A stretch of 64,000 bases of DNA from Sinonovacula constricta (lineage: Eukaryota; Mollusca; Bivalvia; Cardiida; Solecurtidae): NCBI GenBank assembly GCA_007844125.1, contig CM017561.1:29825994-29889993 (forward strand), read 5' to 3'. Both the position numbers and the translations under genes were made by a program. The notes beneath the pieces are model-generated. The model saw only the letters and a program-made list of their open reading frames with translations. It did no database searches and was not told the origin of the DNA. Of the stretch, positions 10,463 through 23,201 are shown piece after piece (within the stretch, counting starts at the first letter, position 1; every line of letters begins with the position of its first letter).

Positions 10463-11332
10463 TCACTTCTTGAAATGAATGAAGATACCTCCGCAAGCCT
10501 CACAACACGGCTGGATGCAGCATTGCACACATTCCACGAACAGTTTGCGCATCACACCGCAGTTGAGCTCCAAAACCTTAAGGCAAGGTGTGATGAACCA
10601 CACGTGCTGGAAGGCGATTCCGGCGAACTGACAGCCCCATTCGGCGGCAATACAGATGCCACACAGCAGGGTGGAGATCTTGTAGCAGAGGTTCAGCCAC
10701 AGGTTGAAGCAGGTGTAGGCAAGTTTCCAGACGCAGTCGATGGAGTGGGCTCCCTCTGGTTCTCCTAAGACGTCCTCGAATGTACACTGAAAACATAAAT
10801 GCCATAGGTGGTTATACGACGGGTCCCGACAAGCAATCTAACGAGCTGCTGGAAATAATAGTATGGTTATTTTGTTCCCAACGTTTTTATCTAGAAAATG
10901 TGTTGCTTTTGATTGAAGTTTGATTCAAAGATCGGTCGCAAAGACAATAATCGTCTATGTCAAATACCTTCTTAGAAAATAAAGCCTAGTTTTATGTTGA
11001 TAAAGCACACAATCTCGGAACAGCTACCGCACTATAAAACATATATTCTGATTCCTGGCTGATTGTAAATGTAGAAATTTCTTTCTTGAAACATTCGTTA
11101 TTGTTATCAAACAAAAGTGTGAAAAAAACAATTTGTTGTGTTTTCACGTTAAAAACAAAACTGCATACGTCCTTTTAAATTAACAACATTTAGATTGTGG
11201 TTTAGATTTCACTGAAATTGTTTTTCAATAAAAAAAAATAGGACAAAAACAAAACAATAAAAAATAGTTATTTACCTTAATGTGTTCGTTCAATCCATTG
11301 GGATCTCTGTTAACAAGATCGACCTCGCCCAT
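10463..11332 (-). CDS. Caveolin-like protein, paralogue B (2 exons)
   Basis: Exon 1 is complement 11276-11332 (MGEVDLVNRDPNGLNEHIK), ending AAG/GTAAAT. Exon 2 is complement 10463-10786, preceded by TTTTCAG and ending AAG AAG TGA. The intron is 489 bp, phase 0, and the product is 126 residues. It carries the caveolin signature FEDVLGEPEG, a scaffolding-like segment (DCVWKLAYTCFN), a hydrophobic stretch around ICIAAEWGCQFAGIAF, and a Cys-rich tail with CVQCC and PCCEAC. There are 15 cysteines. Second-exon wording FNLWLNLCYK is shared with D and differs from FNCWLGLCYK in A and C. A TATA box lies about 100 bp upstream. The plus-strand frame 10346-10768 is an antisense shadow. Role inferred from family: caveolar membrane scaffold. 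Confidence 0.92.
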
Positions 11333-11429
11333 GGTTCTTGTGTGTATTTAAAATAAGTCCAAAAGAAATAGAACGTCAAGCACTGTTCGAGCTTTGGCTA
11401 CGAATGATTACTGACCCCGACAACCGGAA

Positions 11430-11437
11430 CTTTTATA
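11430..11437 (-). promoter_or_regulatory. TATA box of caveolin B
   Basis: Minus-strand TATAAAAG lies about 98-105 bp upstream of the caveolin B start codon. The position closely matches the TATATAAAA element upstream of paralogue C, which supports it as a core promoter element. Confidence 0.55.
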
Positions 11438-13732
11438 CTCGAGACCCAAGGTTGTGCTCGGGTCTGTTTCTATGGTATTTCCGTATTATCCCCCGAGTGT
11501 GAACAACGATGCCGCGAGGTAAACGTTCCTGCCTGAACATTCGGACATGTTCGGACGGTATCGTGACCGTAACGGTGCAACAATAAGGTTTAATTGTCAC
11601 GCTAATTGCACCTGTTACAAACACCTATTGTTGTATACGATTTCAGTCCGTAATATGTTGTCACGTTGCACATTTTATGAAAGATTATTTGTGATTGCCA
11701 ATAAAAGAGGAATTAAATCGAAGTAATCCCCACTTTCTTAATAGAGATTGCTGACTTTTGTTATTTGGTAGTTAGGACAAAAGAAATAAATAAAAGAAAT
11801 TCTTGTTTTCACTTGCGTTGTATATTGATAGAAACATGAACATGCGATGCATGATGCAAGAAAATGTTTAATTACGTTAATTGTTTTGTTTTAACATGTT
11901 TTCGAGAATTAGATTTCTACTGCTAATGCAAAGCAATGGTCATCGAAATTAGGATAATAAATGCACATATGTTATACTGGAAAGGCTGAGTAGATGTTTC
12001 TTTTTGAATTTATAAACAAATGTTTGCTATATATTATTCCCTAGCTTATGTTATAAACAAAATGATGGAGAGGTCAAATGAATACGCTATCGAAGCTGAA
12101 TTTTCATTTAGAAAGCTGCACATATTGTATGAAAAGCCGGCGCGTTTTATCTTAAGAAATCTCTCAACTTAAGGCTAGAAATTTATCAAGCAATATTTTT
12201 TGTTACAATGCAAAAAGCTACGCACAGCCACATGCTCGTATTCTGATACATTTTTATAGAGACTCGGCAGCAAATATTGCAGATTTCGATCAGACAACTA
12301 CATTGACATTTTACTACAGGAACATTTTATTTAAATCATTGTAATAACCAGTTAATCACCAAACAAGTTAAAAATGAGATCATGATCTAAAGAACATGTA
12401 TGTTAACAGAAAATTTAACGGTGCACTGTCCAAAACTCAGATATATAAAAGTTGAGGTTATTATTAAAGTGTTAACAAGGGAACCTATACATTTATACAT
12501 GGAGGTTTAAGCAATAAATGCGGTGCAAAAATAAAAAGACGCAATTTTTGGAGAAATGGCTCATTCAAGTCTCTTTTTCAAATATGAATGTCTATATGGT
12601 ATATTCAGTGATTTATTTATGAACAATTTAAAATATAATTTATAATTTGGAGTAATTCGTGGTAACCTTGTGCAAGAAGACTGCCGTGAAGCAAATACTA
12701 TGTGATGACGACATCGGGAAACTCGACAAAATCTTTAAGTGTAAATGCATATGCACATTTATATCAATTTGATCGTAAACTGTGAGACAGCACATGGCAA
12801 ACGCTATCTTGTGTGTTGTTTATCACGTCTATAATGGATGTGTTTTGTATTTTCGCTTCGGTCATAATAGTGATTGTTTATATATTTATGGTGCTTTTTG
12901 ACATATTTGTAAAAACATTAACAAAGGTATTAAGTGTTTATTCTTTTGCCGCGTTGAAAAAAATGTGTTGTATACATGTTGTTGTTTTGTTTGTTTGTTT
13001 CAAACCAATGATCAGCCCGGGAATAGTCGCAAGGCATTGACATCTTTCTCACATACAGATACTGAAAAAAATCAGGTTGTCCGTCAAATTAAGAATACAA
13101 TGTACAAACACAATACGAAACCTGAATTTCTGAAGAAAATAAAGAGACAATATATATGTTCGATTTTATGCGATTCTTTGATAACAACTTCTCATCCACA
13201 AGAAAGAATATAACAAAACGTTTATACACATCGAACTATTTAACCAATTCGTTACGACCGCAGATGTAAAAATATAAGCACTTCAAACCAGCCTCGCTGC
13301 TGGGTCAACTCTTTAGCGACGTGGTTTAAGCGGCTTCCAAAGTTGCGCGGTTAAGCAACGGTTACTGTGGCTGTTGCATGGATGGTTGACTGTTGGAGTG
13401 CACGGGCCTGCGTTACACTTAAAAAATAATAGTTTGTCTTCGAACGCTTATAAGTAATATCAGCGGGTGTTGATATTACATTTTATGTTACAATAGTCAT
13501 TTAAGTCTCATGTACGTTAACATATCCATGTGCAATATATAATGGTTTCATGAAAACTTCATGGCCTATTGTATGATTTGACGTGAATGAATAAATACGT
13601 GTTCCTCTTTCAGCATCTCAATGTCATCTCCTTCAAAAATTAGGCCTTATATATTGTAAGGGAGTGCAAAGAAGTAGATTTACGACTTACAAAATGCATA
13701 TAAACATATTTAAACAATGACACATTTTAAAG
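11438..13732. other. Unannotated spacer
   Basis: About 2.3 kb of AT-rich sequence with no recognised gene. The overlapping open frames at 12813-13040 and 12965-13213 show hydrophobic or basic low-complexity sequence without recognisable domains. Near 13270-13400 a more GC-balanced stretch (AGCCTCGCTGCTGGG through GGCCTGCG) looks like an old repeat but is not assigned. Confidence 0.3.
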
Positions 13733-13930
13733 TTCCACGACTGGTTGGTCCCTTGTCAGGATAATGTGACCGGGTGTTGTATCATGCCAGGTGTTCATGG
13801 TATGCTATACACAATGAAGGCAACACTATATCTGCTTCAGATGGACACAGTCTCCAGATAACTGAAATACTGTTGGTGGGACGATAAACCCAATAAACAA
13901 ACAAACAAACAAACAAACAAACAAACAAAC
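13733..13930 (+). mobile_element. tRNA-derived SINE, family A (5'-truncated)
   Basis: It matches the 3' two thirds of the full copy at 18602-18915: CCACGACTGGTTGG, then CATGCCAGGTGTTCATGG, CTATACACA, AACTGAAATACTGTTGG, GATAAACCCAATAAAC and an (AAAC)n tail of about 30 bp. The tRNA-like head is missing, as is usual for 5'-truncated retrotransposition. Confidence 0.85.
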
Positions 13931-14025
13931 ATTTTAAAGCTTATTCATCTTTTATAAACACGTTTATTTAAAGCTGGACAAAACTTGTCATCATAATATG
14001 ACCGTTCTCATCAGAATCATCATCA

Positions 14026-14052
14026 CGACGACGACGACGACGACGACGACGA
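14026..14052. repeat. (ACG)n microsatellite
   Basis: About nine CGA/ACG trinucleotides in perfect tandem. Confidence 0.9.
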
Positions 14053-15125
14053 AAACATTTCGCTTTTTAAGTAATGGAAAGTCCACAAAAACACAATTGA
14101 AATAATGTTTTATGATTATATTACATATTCATGTAAAATCATACTTCAGCTTAATAACTATTTGAACAAATGATAATGCATGATGTTAGATGCTTGACAC
14201 ATTTTTTTAAAGAAAAAAATAACTAAGAAAATTATTCGTTATAATAATATTAAAAAAATGAACCAGAAAACACTTCCTCATAACTACATTTTCTTCTAAG
14301 ACAAAAGCCTGTTAAACTGATATTTATTTCTAGCCTGATTTCCGTCTTTATTTCGGTTAAATACTGATATGTTATGTAATGTCAAGCTTTTATAGCCCAT
14401 GTACTTATAACATTTTACCCTTAATACTTAATTCAAGAACAACTGTAAAATAACAGTACATTGCATTAATCCAAGTCAGAAAAAAACTTGCTTGTGTTTT
14501 TGTGAAATCTACACGTTTGTAAATTTATAGCACATTTGGTTAAACACTACCAATTCATGCCGTGAATGTTTGAAAACTGAGAATATTTTGATTCATGAAT
14601 TTATGCAACTTGTCGGCGTTTATACATAGACCGAGTTAAAACAAAATGAATGCCATTTCCCAGAGCTTTTTGCTGAAATCTATATCATTATATGGCCCTA
14701 TCTTAGTAGCCAATCAAATCACTTCAAATGCGGCCTTTATGTCTATGTCACTTTTCGGCTGGGGCCGAAAAAGTGATAAAGATATTGGCATTGATTTAAA
14801 GCAGGCCGTCATGTTATTGAACGTAGCAGGTGCTTTTTATAGAACTAATAATTAATAATAATATGTTTTGTAATGTCACGTTTTTATAGAATACTTTGTT
14901 ATGTTTTATTTATGTCATACATGACAGTAATCGTTACTATTTTACATCATCGCGGTACCAAGAGACGCCAGTGAAACTTTTATTTTCAATTGTCTTAAGC
15001 ATATATAAGGATTATATTTTCATTACCAATTTACAAATTTGAAAAAAGGGCGAGTGTTAGCCTAGTAGATAGCTGGTCTACGTTTTACTGTGTACTATAA
15101 AGGGTCTATTGTTGAAAAAAAAATC
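14053..15125. other. Unannotated spacer with a small hairpin
   Basis: No recognised gene. The 69-codon frame at 14646-14855 has no family resemblance. A near-palindrome, CACTTTTCGG paired with CCGAAAAAGTG around 14750-14775, could form a hairpin. Confidence 0.3.
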
Positions 15126-15486
15126 TTAAAGGTGATATCTAGCAGTTTTTCTTCATCAAATGCACGTAAACCTGGTTGGGGCATATTTTCTGCAAAAAGT
15201 CAAACCTTAGTCTAAGAAAAGACGATTTTTATTCACAGCGGATGGCGGGGATGAGCTAAACCATGAATGGTCACGTGGTTGTCTTAGTTTAAAAACAGCT
15301 AACTCTGCAGCGTGGCTCAGATAGGAAATACATGTTTGTAATGACGATTGTGGCGTTATGGTACACATTTCAGACAGGTGTAGGACATAAAAAAAAGCAT
15401 TTTGCGTCATCTGTTCAGGTAACAATACTTTGGTAAACCGTTAAATGAAAATATGTTTGGCCCGAACTGACGAATACCACCTTTAA
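15126..15486 (+). mobile_element. MITE family T, copy 2
   Basis: The left end is TTAAAGGTGATATCTAGCAG and the right end is CTGACGAATACCACCTTTAA, forming imperfect inverted repeats. It shares internal blocks GTCACGTGGTTGTCTTAGTT, CAGCGTGGCTCAGATAGGAA and GACAGGTGTAGGACAT with other copies. It lies just downstream of caveolin C. Confidence 0.82.
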
Positions 15487-15575
15487 ACACTGAGAACTCT
15501 GAATGAATATTGATCTCTGGCCTTATCAAATTGCTGTCCAAAATGAACACACAACATTTCAGATACATAAATATA

Positions 15576-15581
15576 TTTATT
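15576..15581 (-). terminator. Candidate poly(A) signal for caveolin C
   Basis: Minus-strand AATAAA about 280 bp downstream of the caveolin C stop codon. It is a plausible signal by position only. Confidence 0.3.
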
Positions 15582-15862
15582 GTAACATTTTCGAATCATA
15601 CAAATAAATGAAACAAAATCACACATAATCATTATCACAGATATACCTATGGAAATAGTGAAATAATAATAAATATTAAAATGTCCTCGGAAATATTTGT
15701 ATGTCTCTTTATCGAGTCCACGTTGAAAGCACACAACCTATTATATTTTATAACAACTCCGCTGTCATTCTTTCCTTGTTTTATGATGACGTTCATACGA
15801 AAATTGCAAACAAGAAATAAATAGTAAATGTTAATCTAAAATAAATGTCTGCCCCAGTTAAT

Positions 15863-17049
15863 CTATTTCTTGAAATGAATGAAGATACCGCCGCAAGCCT
15901 CACAACACGGCTGGATGCAGCATTGCACACATTCTACGAACAGTTTGCGCATCACACCGCAGTTGAGCTCCAAAACCTTAAGACAAGGTGTGATGAACCA
16001 CACGTGCTGGAAGGCGATCCCGGCGAACTGACAGCCCCACTCGGCGGCAATACAGATGCCACACAGCAGGGTGGAGATCTTGTAGCAGAGACCAAGCCAG
16101 CAGTTGAAACAGGTGTAGGCGAGTTTCCAGACGCAGTCGATGGAGTGGGCTCCCTCGGGCTCACCAAGGACATCCTCGAAGCAGCACTGCAAGGAGACAA
16201 AAAATAACAAAGATAACAAATGGCAAGTCGTGCCAAGAATACTTTTGAAGGCATTGTTAGTTGAATGAATACCGGTCACCAGTTATGATTTGAATAAACG
16301 GTGATAACATTAAATTAGATGTTACTGGTTATTTATGTTCATAATTAAAATTATGTTATGTTATGACTTTACAGTTTGTGGATAATTGAGAAACAGACAT
16401 TATCTTCGCATGTTTGATCCTTGCTTCAATGCTAGCCGTCAATGCTTGTGTCAATGCTAGCCTTTAATGCTTGCGTCAGGTAAACGCGTTGCTTTTTGCA
16501 TATATAGTTGTTGTTTCAATATGTAGTATAGATTTGTACGACTGACGGTTTTTTATATTAGCGTTACAAAAAAAACGGTTTTGCCGAACACATACTTTAG
16601 ACAAATTATATATTATATATGTAATATTATATATTATATTTATATTTTATATATTAGATATTTAGCTAAATAAATGTTTGCTAGATATTAGCTTTGCAAA
16701 TTCATATTTGTTACAATGCATATTAAAATTTACATGTTTGCCGATTATAATATAAAACATTAGTTTAACAGTAATGAATGTTTTACAATATATCAGAATA
16801 CTTTGTGTGTAAATAGAAATTTGGACATGTTGAAAGAATTTGAAATCATGTTGAAATAATTTGAAACAATTTATTTCGCGTAAAAATATACACATACAAA
16901 GTCAGTATATAACGTATTATATTATATTAGCGTTTAGAAAACAAAATATTTGTATAATACATCTGTATTTTATTATCCACAATATAAATTACCTTGATGT
17001 GTTCATTCAGTCCATTGGGATCTCTGTTAACAAGATCGACCTCGCCCAT
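15863..17049 (-). CDS. Caveolin-like protein, paralogue C (2 exons)
   Basis: Exon 1 is complement 16993-17049 (19 codons, starting MGEVDLVNRDPNGLNEHIK), ending AAG/GTAATT. Exon 2 is complement 15863-16186, preceded by CTCCTTGCAG and ending AAG AAA TAG. The intron is 806 bp, phase 0, and the product is 126 residues. FEDVLGEPEG is the caveolin signature, DCVWKLAYTC starts the scaffolding-like region, and LLCGICIAAEWGCQF and the following residues form the membrane hairpin. There are 17 cysteines, the most of the four. The exon is a mosaic: its 5' part is identical to A over about 100 nt, while the rest matches B and D. TATA box at 17143-17151. A minus-strand AATAAA candidate lies at 15576-15581. 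The plus frame 15845-16207 is antisense. Confidence 0.93.
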
Positions 17050-17142
17050 TTTTGCTGGTAGGGAATGTTACGAAAAGAGGAAGTCCGAACCCGAATTGAC
17101 CACTGGCTAGCTCAACTGTCCGAACTGGCCGCACGGACCTCG

Positions 17143-17151
17143 TTTTATATA
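17143..17151 (-). promoter_or_regulatory. TATA box of caveolin C
   Basis: Minus-strand TATATAAAA about 95-102 bp upstream of the start codon. The spacing equals that of paralogue B, although the surrounding sequence differs. Confidence 0.6.
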
Positions 17152-17490
17152 TGTTGCGGCCAGGGTACCGTGTTAGGATTGGTAACTATGGTTGCTATAC
17201 AATAAAAAGTGTTACAAATAAATGAAATGTGCTGCAAGCATTATTCTACGTCAGGATTGACTTTTCTCTAACAATAGACTTAACGTTATTCTCCCGGTCA
17301 ATCGGCCCTCCTTGATTGTCTTCTGCTACAAAAGAAATGAAAGGGATTACTGCTCAAAATCGGATTACTTTTTTCAGGTATTAGATTGTTTCTCAGCCGT
17401 GTAATGTTTTGAATTCGGGTATAGGTAACGTCCGCAGTGTCACGTAATTATGGTATATATTTTGTTTGAATAATTCAATATGATGCCATT
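17152..17490. other. Upstream flank of caveolin C
   Basis: Unique-looking sequence upstream of the caveolin C promoter. No further coding feature was seen. Confidence 0.3.
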
Positions 17491-17695
17491 AGAAACAACA
17501 TAAAATCTCTGAGCAAAATAATTTCATCATTTATTTAAATTTGCATTAAAGGTATAATTCTAAACAACACTAACTCTTTGAGGAAAATTTCAACATTAAT
17601 TTACTTTAGCATCAAAAGTAAAATACTAAACAACACTAAATCTTTGAGCAAAATAAGTTCAGCATTAATTTACATTTGTATTGAAAGAATGATCA
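17491..17695. repeat. Three tandem copies of a 66-70-bp unit
   Basis: AAACAACACTAA-type starts at about 17493, 17563 and 17629 are each followed by CTTTGAGCAAAAT, then CATTAATTTA and a poly-A/T segment. The copies are clearly diverged. Confidence 0.75.
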
Positions 17696-18145
17696 AATGA
17701 ATATGAATCCATATTTTCCGTATCTGACAAAATGTTTTAATGAAATAATTTTACAAAGGATTAAGTCCGTCTGGCTATTTTGCACCCTAACGCGTTTTGA
17801 TCATATGTTCATTCAAAAATAGCATTGAACATAAACATCGCAATACGAATATTGATTTTTATGAGTAATAACAATTGCATGAACTTATACATTTTTATTA
17901 TTGAGTCTTTTCTATTTCTTTATATTCATATAAAAAAATGTATGTAAGTGTACTGACTTCAGTCAAAATATCTACTGCTTATAAAAAATGCACCGTGCGA
18001 GACACGACATGACCCAATACGTAAATCATCATCTTTCTGCGCAAAATGGCCGCATAAAGCCATCGAAACTTTCCTGCGCAAACTGGCCGAACATACTGAT
18101 GGTATTTATGACTTACCGATGCCTAAATGCCTTATAGCCAAAGGG
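17696..18145. other. Unannotated spacer
   Basis: AT-rich. Two near repeats (TCTGCGCAAAATGGCCGCA at about 18036 and CCTGCGCAAACTGGCCGAA at about 18073) were noted. No gene recognised. Confidence 0.3.
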
Positions 18146-18510
<365 letters not shown>

Positions 18511-18601
18511 CTAATGTACCGATATGTATTTTTATCAGCATTATTTGTGATTAGTATATGTTATGTACTTCTAGTTAATATAAAATATAAGGAAACTATT
18601 G

Positions 18602-18915
18602 ACACCGGACCTGGCAATCGGTAGAGCGTCGGCTCCAGGTACGGGAGGCCCCGGGTTCGATCCCGGGCCGCGACATACCAAAGTCGTTAAAAATGGTAGT
18701 GGTATAGCTTCCTTGCTAACGCTCAAGCAAATATAAGGGTAGTTCCACGACTGGTTGGCACGTTGTCATGATAATGTGACTGGGTGTGGTGTCATGCCAG
18801 GTGTTCAAGGCATGCTATACACAGTGAAGGCAGCACTATACCTGCTTCAAGTGGACACCGTCTCTAGATAACTGAAATACTGTTGGTGGGACGATAAACC
18901 TAATAAACAAACAAA
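18602..18915 (+). mobile_element. tRNA-derived SINE, family A (full-length reference copy)
   Basis: The tRNA-like head has an A-box region (GGCAATCGGTAGAGCGTCGG) and a B-box (GGGTTCGATCCC). The body follows in order: CGACATACCAAAGTCG, GGTAGTGGTATAGC, GCTAACGCTCAAGC, CATGCCAGGTGTTCA, CTGAAATACTGTTGGTGGGA. The 3' end is GATAAACCTAATAAACAAAC. It is used here as the reference for the truncated copies elsewhere in the window. It is not a functional tRNA because the 3' half does not close an acceptor stem. Confidence 0.88.
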
Positions 18916-20053
18916 CATGTATTTTTCTTCAGGTTACAAACAGCAGTTAAGAGCAGCCAATGTATATAGAGATCATTACCACGTCACCATCAACGACTGT
19001 CCGCGAAATTCGCCAATTTCCCACCTGTAACGACTTAAACTTTAGCCAGTGCACCTAAAACACCGTGTCTAAGCATATAGGGACCCTCTTTCAAGCACAG
19101 GTAACCTCTTAGTGAAAAGAAACATGGATTTTATTTTATCTAGTTCAGCTTAGTAAATAAACAGTTTTCAACCTAATCAATTATAATTTATCGTATGGTA
19201 ATTATTTTATGTACCTTATTTCGTGTTAAATATACGGTTGGTTATAATTTTGATATTATTTGCGAATACCGCACAGTAGTTTTTAAACTAATAAAGGGAA
19301 ACAACTAACCCTTTACCTTTGACCTCCACTACGTCACTGCACAGGTACTTTACAGGATGGAGAACGCTGGACAATAACACGATCATCATTCCTATATTTT
19401 GGATATATATTGACCATATTCAGTTAAGTGTTATACTCTATTATGCCATTATTAATTATAACAAGAAAAGTCGTTGATGCGCAGCTTCAAAGGCGACGCA
19501 AAAATTTGGAGATGTAAAGAGATTAAAGCAATATGGGAGCAAGTAACAAAGACACATTTAAACGTTATGGTTTTTATTTGAGAAAAAGCCTGTATAACTT
19601 ATATTCCTGAGACCATAGAATGGTTTAAAACAAAATAAATAGCAAACCCCGACACCATTTAATAGGTTTTCAAAGATGTTACATGTGAAGAAAAAATGCA
19701 AAATTATTATAATTAACTATAAAACTAAAGGTTACTAGCAGAAAATGCACACGTGAAGCAGCCTCACATTACATAAATAAGTATTGTTCAGATAGTATTT
19801 TTTTCGAACGTAGTGTGTTTCTTTAGTATCCTATTATTTATTTTCATAGTTATTTTGAAAATTACAGACACACAAAAATAAATATGAAAATTAAAACATA
19901 AAATAGAACACCTTTTACCGAATTAGGACCTGTATTGATCATGTTTAGAAAAGTCCGCAAAACAAACTATCCCCACGTGCAAACTTCAGTGAGAATTCCA
20001 TAATATAAAGCGCGTCGCCAATAATTTCAATGGGGCACATTGGTGAATTGGAA
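18916..20053. other. Unannotated spacer
   Basis: AT-rich sequence of about 1.1 kb. No coding exon, SINE or clear tandem repeat recognised. Confidence 0.3.
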
Positions 20054-20391
20054 ATTGTCTCCCTTGTAAGTTAATAACTGATGAATTACAAACAGTAGGT
20101 AGGTCCTTTCAGTTGAAATTCTTGGACTTCATCGCCTGTTCTTTTGTAGATATTGCAATTACAAACAGTGAAATTTCTTACTTTTGCATGAATAAAACTT
20201 AAAAACCACTCAATACTTAAAGAGATTTGTTATTTCAAAAAGAAAAAGGAAGTGTCTGTTGAGAATCTTGATAACGGGGCATCACAAGAAAGGCATAAAA
20301 ATCAACATACACTCCAATGAGCACAAGCATAAAGACCGAGTAAAACAATTGAAAGGACCTACTTAGATTTAGTGAATATTCAAGGGAGACT
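20054..20391. mobile_element. Probable MITE with imperfect ~60-bp inverted ends
   Basis: The left end (ATTGTCTCCCTTG, then GTAGGTCCTTTCAGTTG) is mirrored on the right (CAATTGAAAGGACCTAC, then CAAGGGAGAC). The interior is AT-rich and has no coding capacity. No other copy was identified in this window. Confidence 0.6.
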
Positions 20392-21649
20392 ATTAATTAA
20401 TCTGACTTGTTGCACTGGTTTGTGGTGTGTTACATTTTAATTGGTGTTTTGTGATAATGTTGAACTCTTGCTCATCGTTGCCCATGCACTTCTATGTGAC
20501 ATTAGTTAACATACGTATTATTTAAACTGATGTTTTATTATATCTCAGACGACAACAACAATCTTGATATCACTATCATTGTTGTACCACACAGGTCCTC
20601 ATTAAAGATATAAAGAAAGAATGGTTTTGTTGTCGTCCATGAACTCCTCCCAAATGGCCGAGCGTACGAAGAGCACGCGATGACACATTTACGAAATATG
20701 TTCCACTAAAATATTTCAGATTTCCTTGTGCAATTTCTTCCACAAATCATTCTAAACGAAGCTAAATGATCAGACCCACCAAAAGTTGGCTGTTATACTT
20801 CAAAAGGCCACAAACCAAATTATTTTTCAGAATCATTTGTTAATAAGAATGTAAATAATTATTAAATGCACATTACATTGTTATTCTTGTATAAACGTTT
20901 GAGCTATATCAAGATGGGCACCTTCGTTTGGAATAATTTTCCCGATATTTGCACGAGAAACGTCGAAACTCGTCTACATATTCAAAGCTAAAACACATTT
21001 GTATTTCGTAGAAAATGTTTTGTTTATTGAAATGGAGTAGTTTATTGAAAACTTCAGTTTTTGTATGATCTAGATTAAAATCTACGTATTTTTACTCAGA
21101 TGGAACCGGTGAGGAAGAAAGGAAACCAATATACGCTAATGTACACCTTTTAAAGGTGTGGCCGTCGCGTAGTAATCCTTCTGACGTATTATCTCTGTAA
21201 ACTAGAAACAATTAACACAAAATACAATGGTGTGCTTCTGCCTTAATCATTGGGCCAGCCAGCAGTAAGGAGACCAAGGGCATGGTCCCTGTGACATGTG
21301 TTTTTTCCATAGAATGCATTTTCCTGCATACCTCGGCCAAACTTCAATGATATTGCATATGCAATTTTTTAACATTCAATTTTCAATACATGCTTTACAA
21401 GAAACGCATTTTTTTTGTGACCGCTATGTCGATCAAAGAATCGATGTTACTGTTTAAATATCTGTCGATATTTTATCTGTCAGACTATATCTCTGCACGT
21501 GAGACAATAATGAAGTGTTGATGGAGAGTTGTTATTTAGGATGAAATAAAATAGATTGGCATTTCAAAGATCGTGTTTATGTCTTTTTTTCCTTTTTCAG
21601 AGCATCCGAAACTGGTATCTTATTATTATCTCTTTTAAACTCATATTTT
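20392..21649. other. Unannotated spacer
   Basis: No recognised gene or transposon. A near-palindrome CACCTTTTAAAGGTG at about 21146 is isolated. Confidence 0.3.
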
Positions 21650-21955
21650 CATCTAAGTAAAGACGATTCTGGCACTTCCTCAGTTGTCAGATAGTACACG
21701 ATATGAAATAAATCGCTCGATATGTTTATTCTTTCTTAATGTAGTAATACGCACGATGAGATTTCTGCTAAAAGTCGACATCGACGTCAGAGCGCTGATT
21801 GGTGGTATAACGTGATCTCAAACGTGAGTGGTCACGTGGTTTTCTTAGTTTAAAAATTGATAGCTGTGTGGGGTGGCTGAAAAAGGAAATACGTTTTTTG
21901 TGATGACGAGTGGTGCGTTATGCTTCGCGTTCCACATAGATGGAGGGCATCCCTA
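21650..21955 (+). mobile_element. MITE family T, copy 3 (ends lost)
   Basis: Internal blocks of the family are clear: AGTAAAGACGATT, CGACATCGACGTCAGAGCG, ATAACGTGATCTCAAACGTG and GGTCACGTGGTTTTCTTAGT. Neither terminal inverted repeat is recognisable. Confidence 0.7.
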
Positions 21956-22269
21956 AATTGTATTTCTCGAGACTTTATCGGGACCAACAATTTATTTAGT
22001 TATGCGAGAAACAGAACTTAAGTTCCAATTGTCGGATACAGTCTTTAACTTAGATGAAATTACTGTCAGGAAACACATAACACTTCGGCCCTTTTTTACT
22101 TTTTATAAATTCCATTTTTCGAAATAATGTGCAAGTCTAAGCCGGAAGTGCCTAAAGGGAGTTTTGCTAGTGGTGGTATATACTATAGTTGTTAATGCAC
22201 CATCAAGTTAAAGTATATATGTCCAGCCATTGTTGAATGTGATAGCGGTGTATCTGAAAAACAATATAT

Positions 22270-22618
<349 letters not shown>

Positions 22619-22704
22619 GTTAAATATAGAAACTAACACAATTCATAGTAATGCATTTCACTTATAGTAGTCGCTAATTATGGTATGGTGTTAAGTGTTG
22701 TTTT

Positions 22705-22780
22705 AGTTTTAAACCTATTCAAGTTCGTCCATCTTATATTAATCCCGCTCGACTGACCACTTCCTGGGTAGAACCAGTGT
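22705..22780 (-). mobile_element. SINE family C 3' fragment (reversed)
   Basis: TCTTATATTAATCCCGCTCG, then CTGACCACTTCCTGGGTAG and AACCAGT match the reverse complement of the 3' body of the family C copy at 42688-42915. Confidence 0.6.
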
Positions 22781-22932
22781 TGTTTTGCTACTTGTGTTTC
22801 TTGTTGCTGTTTTCTTGGTTGTGATTTGTTGGTATCACATATACTTACACACAATGTTCTATCTGATTATGGTACTTGTAGTTATTTCACTTCCAAATAC
22901 TTATGGCAAACAATGCACATTGACTTTTTAAA

Positions 22933-23201
22933 TGCCGGATTTAAATGGGCTAACTGTTACCGCAGCTACTAGTATAATACGGATAATATTGTTGTTTTTC
23001 ATACATACATATGTTTACCCTAAAGAGTAAAATTGCCCTTTTTTTCATGAGTTAAACACATTTAATATGCCGGATTAAAATGGGCTAACTGTTACCGTAG
23101 CAACTAGTATAATACGGATAATATTGTTGTTTTTCATACATACATATGCTTACCCTAAAGAGTAAAATTGCCCTTTTTTCAAGAGTTAAGCACAAACAAT
23201 T
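22933..23201. repeat. 135-bp direct tandem duplication
   Basis: Two units start with TGCCGGAT at 22933 and 23068. Both read GGGCTAACTGTTACCG, then AATACGGATAATATTGTTG, ACATACATATG and TAAAGAGTAAAATTGCCC. There are only a few differences, so the duplication is recent. Confidence 0.88.

Noticed and set aside
18602..18680. tRNA gene
   Set aside because: A- and B-box regions are present, but the sequence continues into the SINE body and lacks a closing acceptor stem. The same applies to the other SINE heads.
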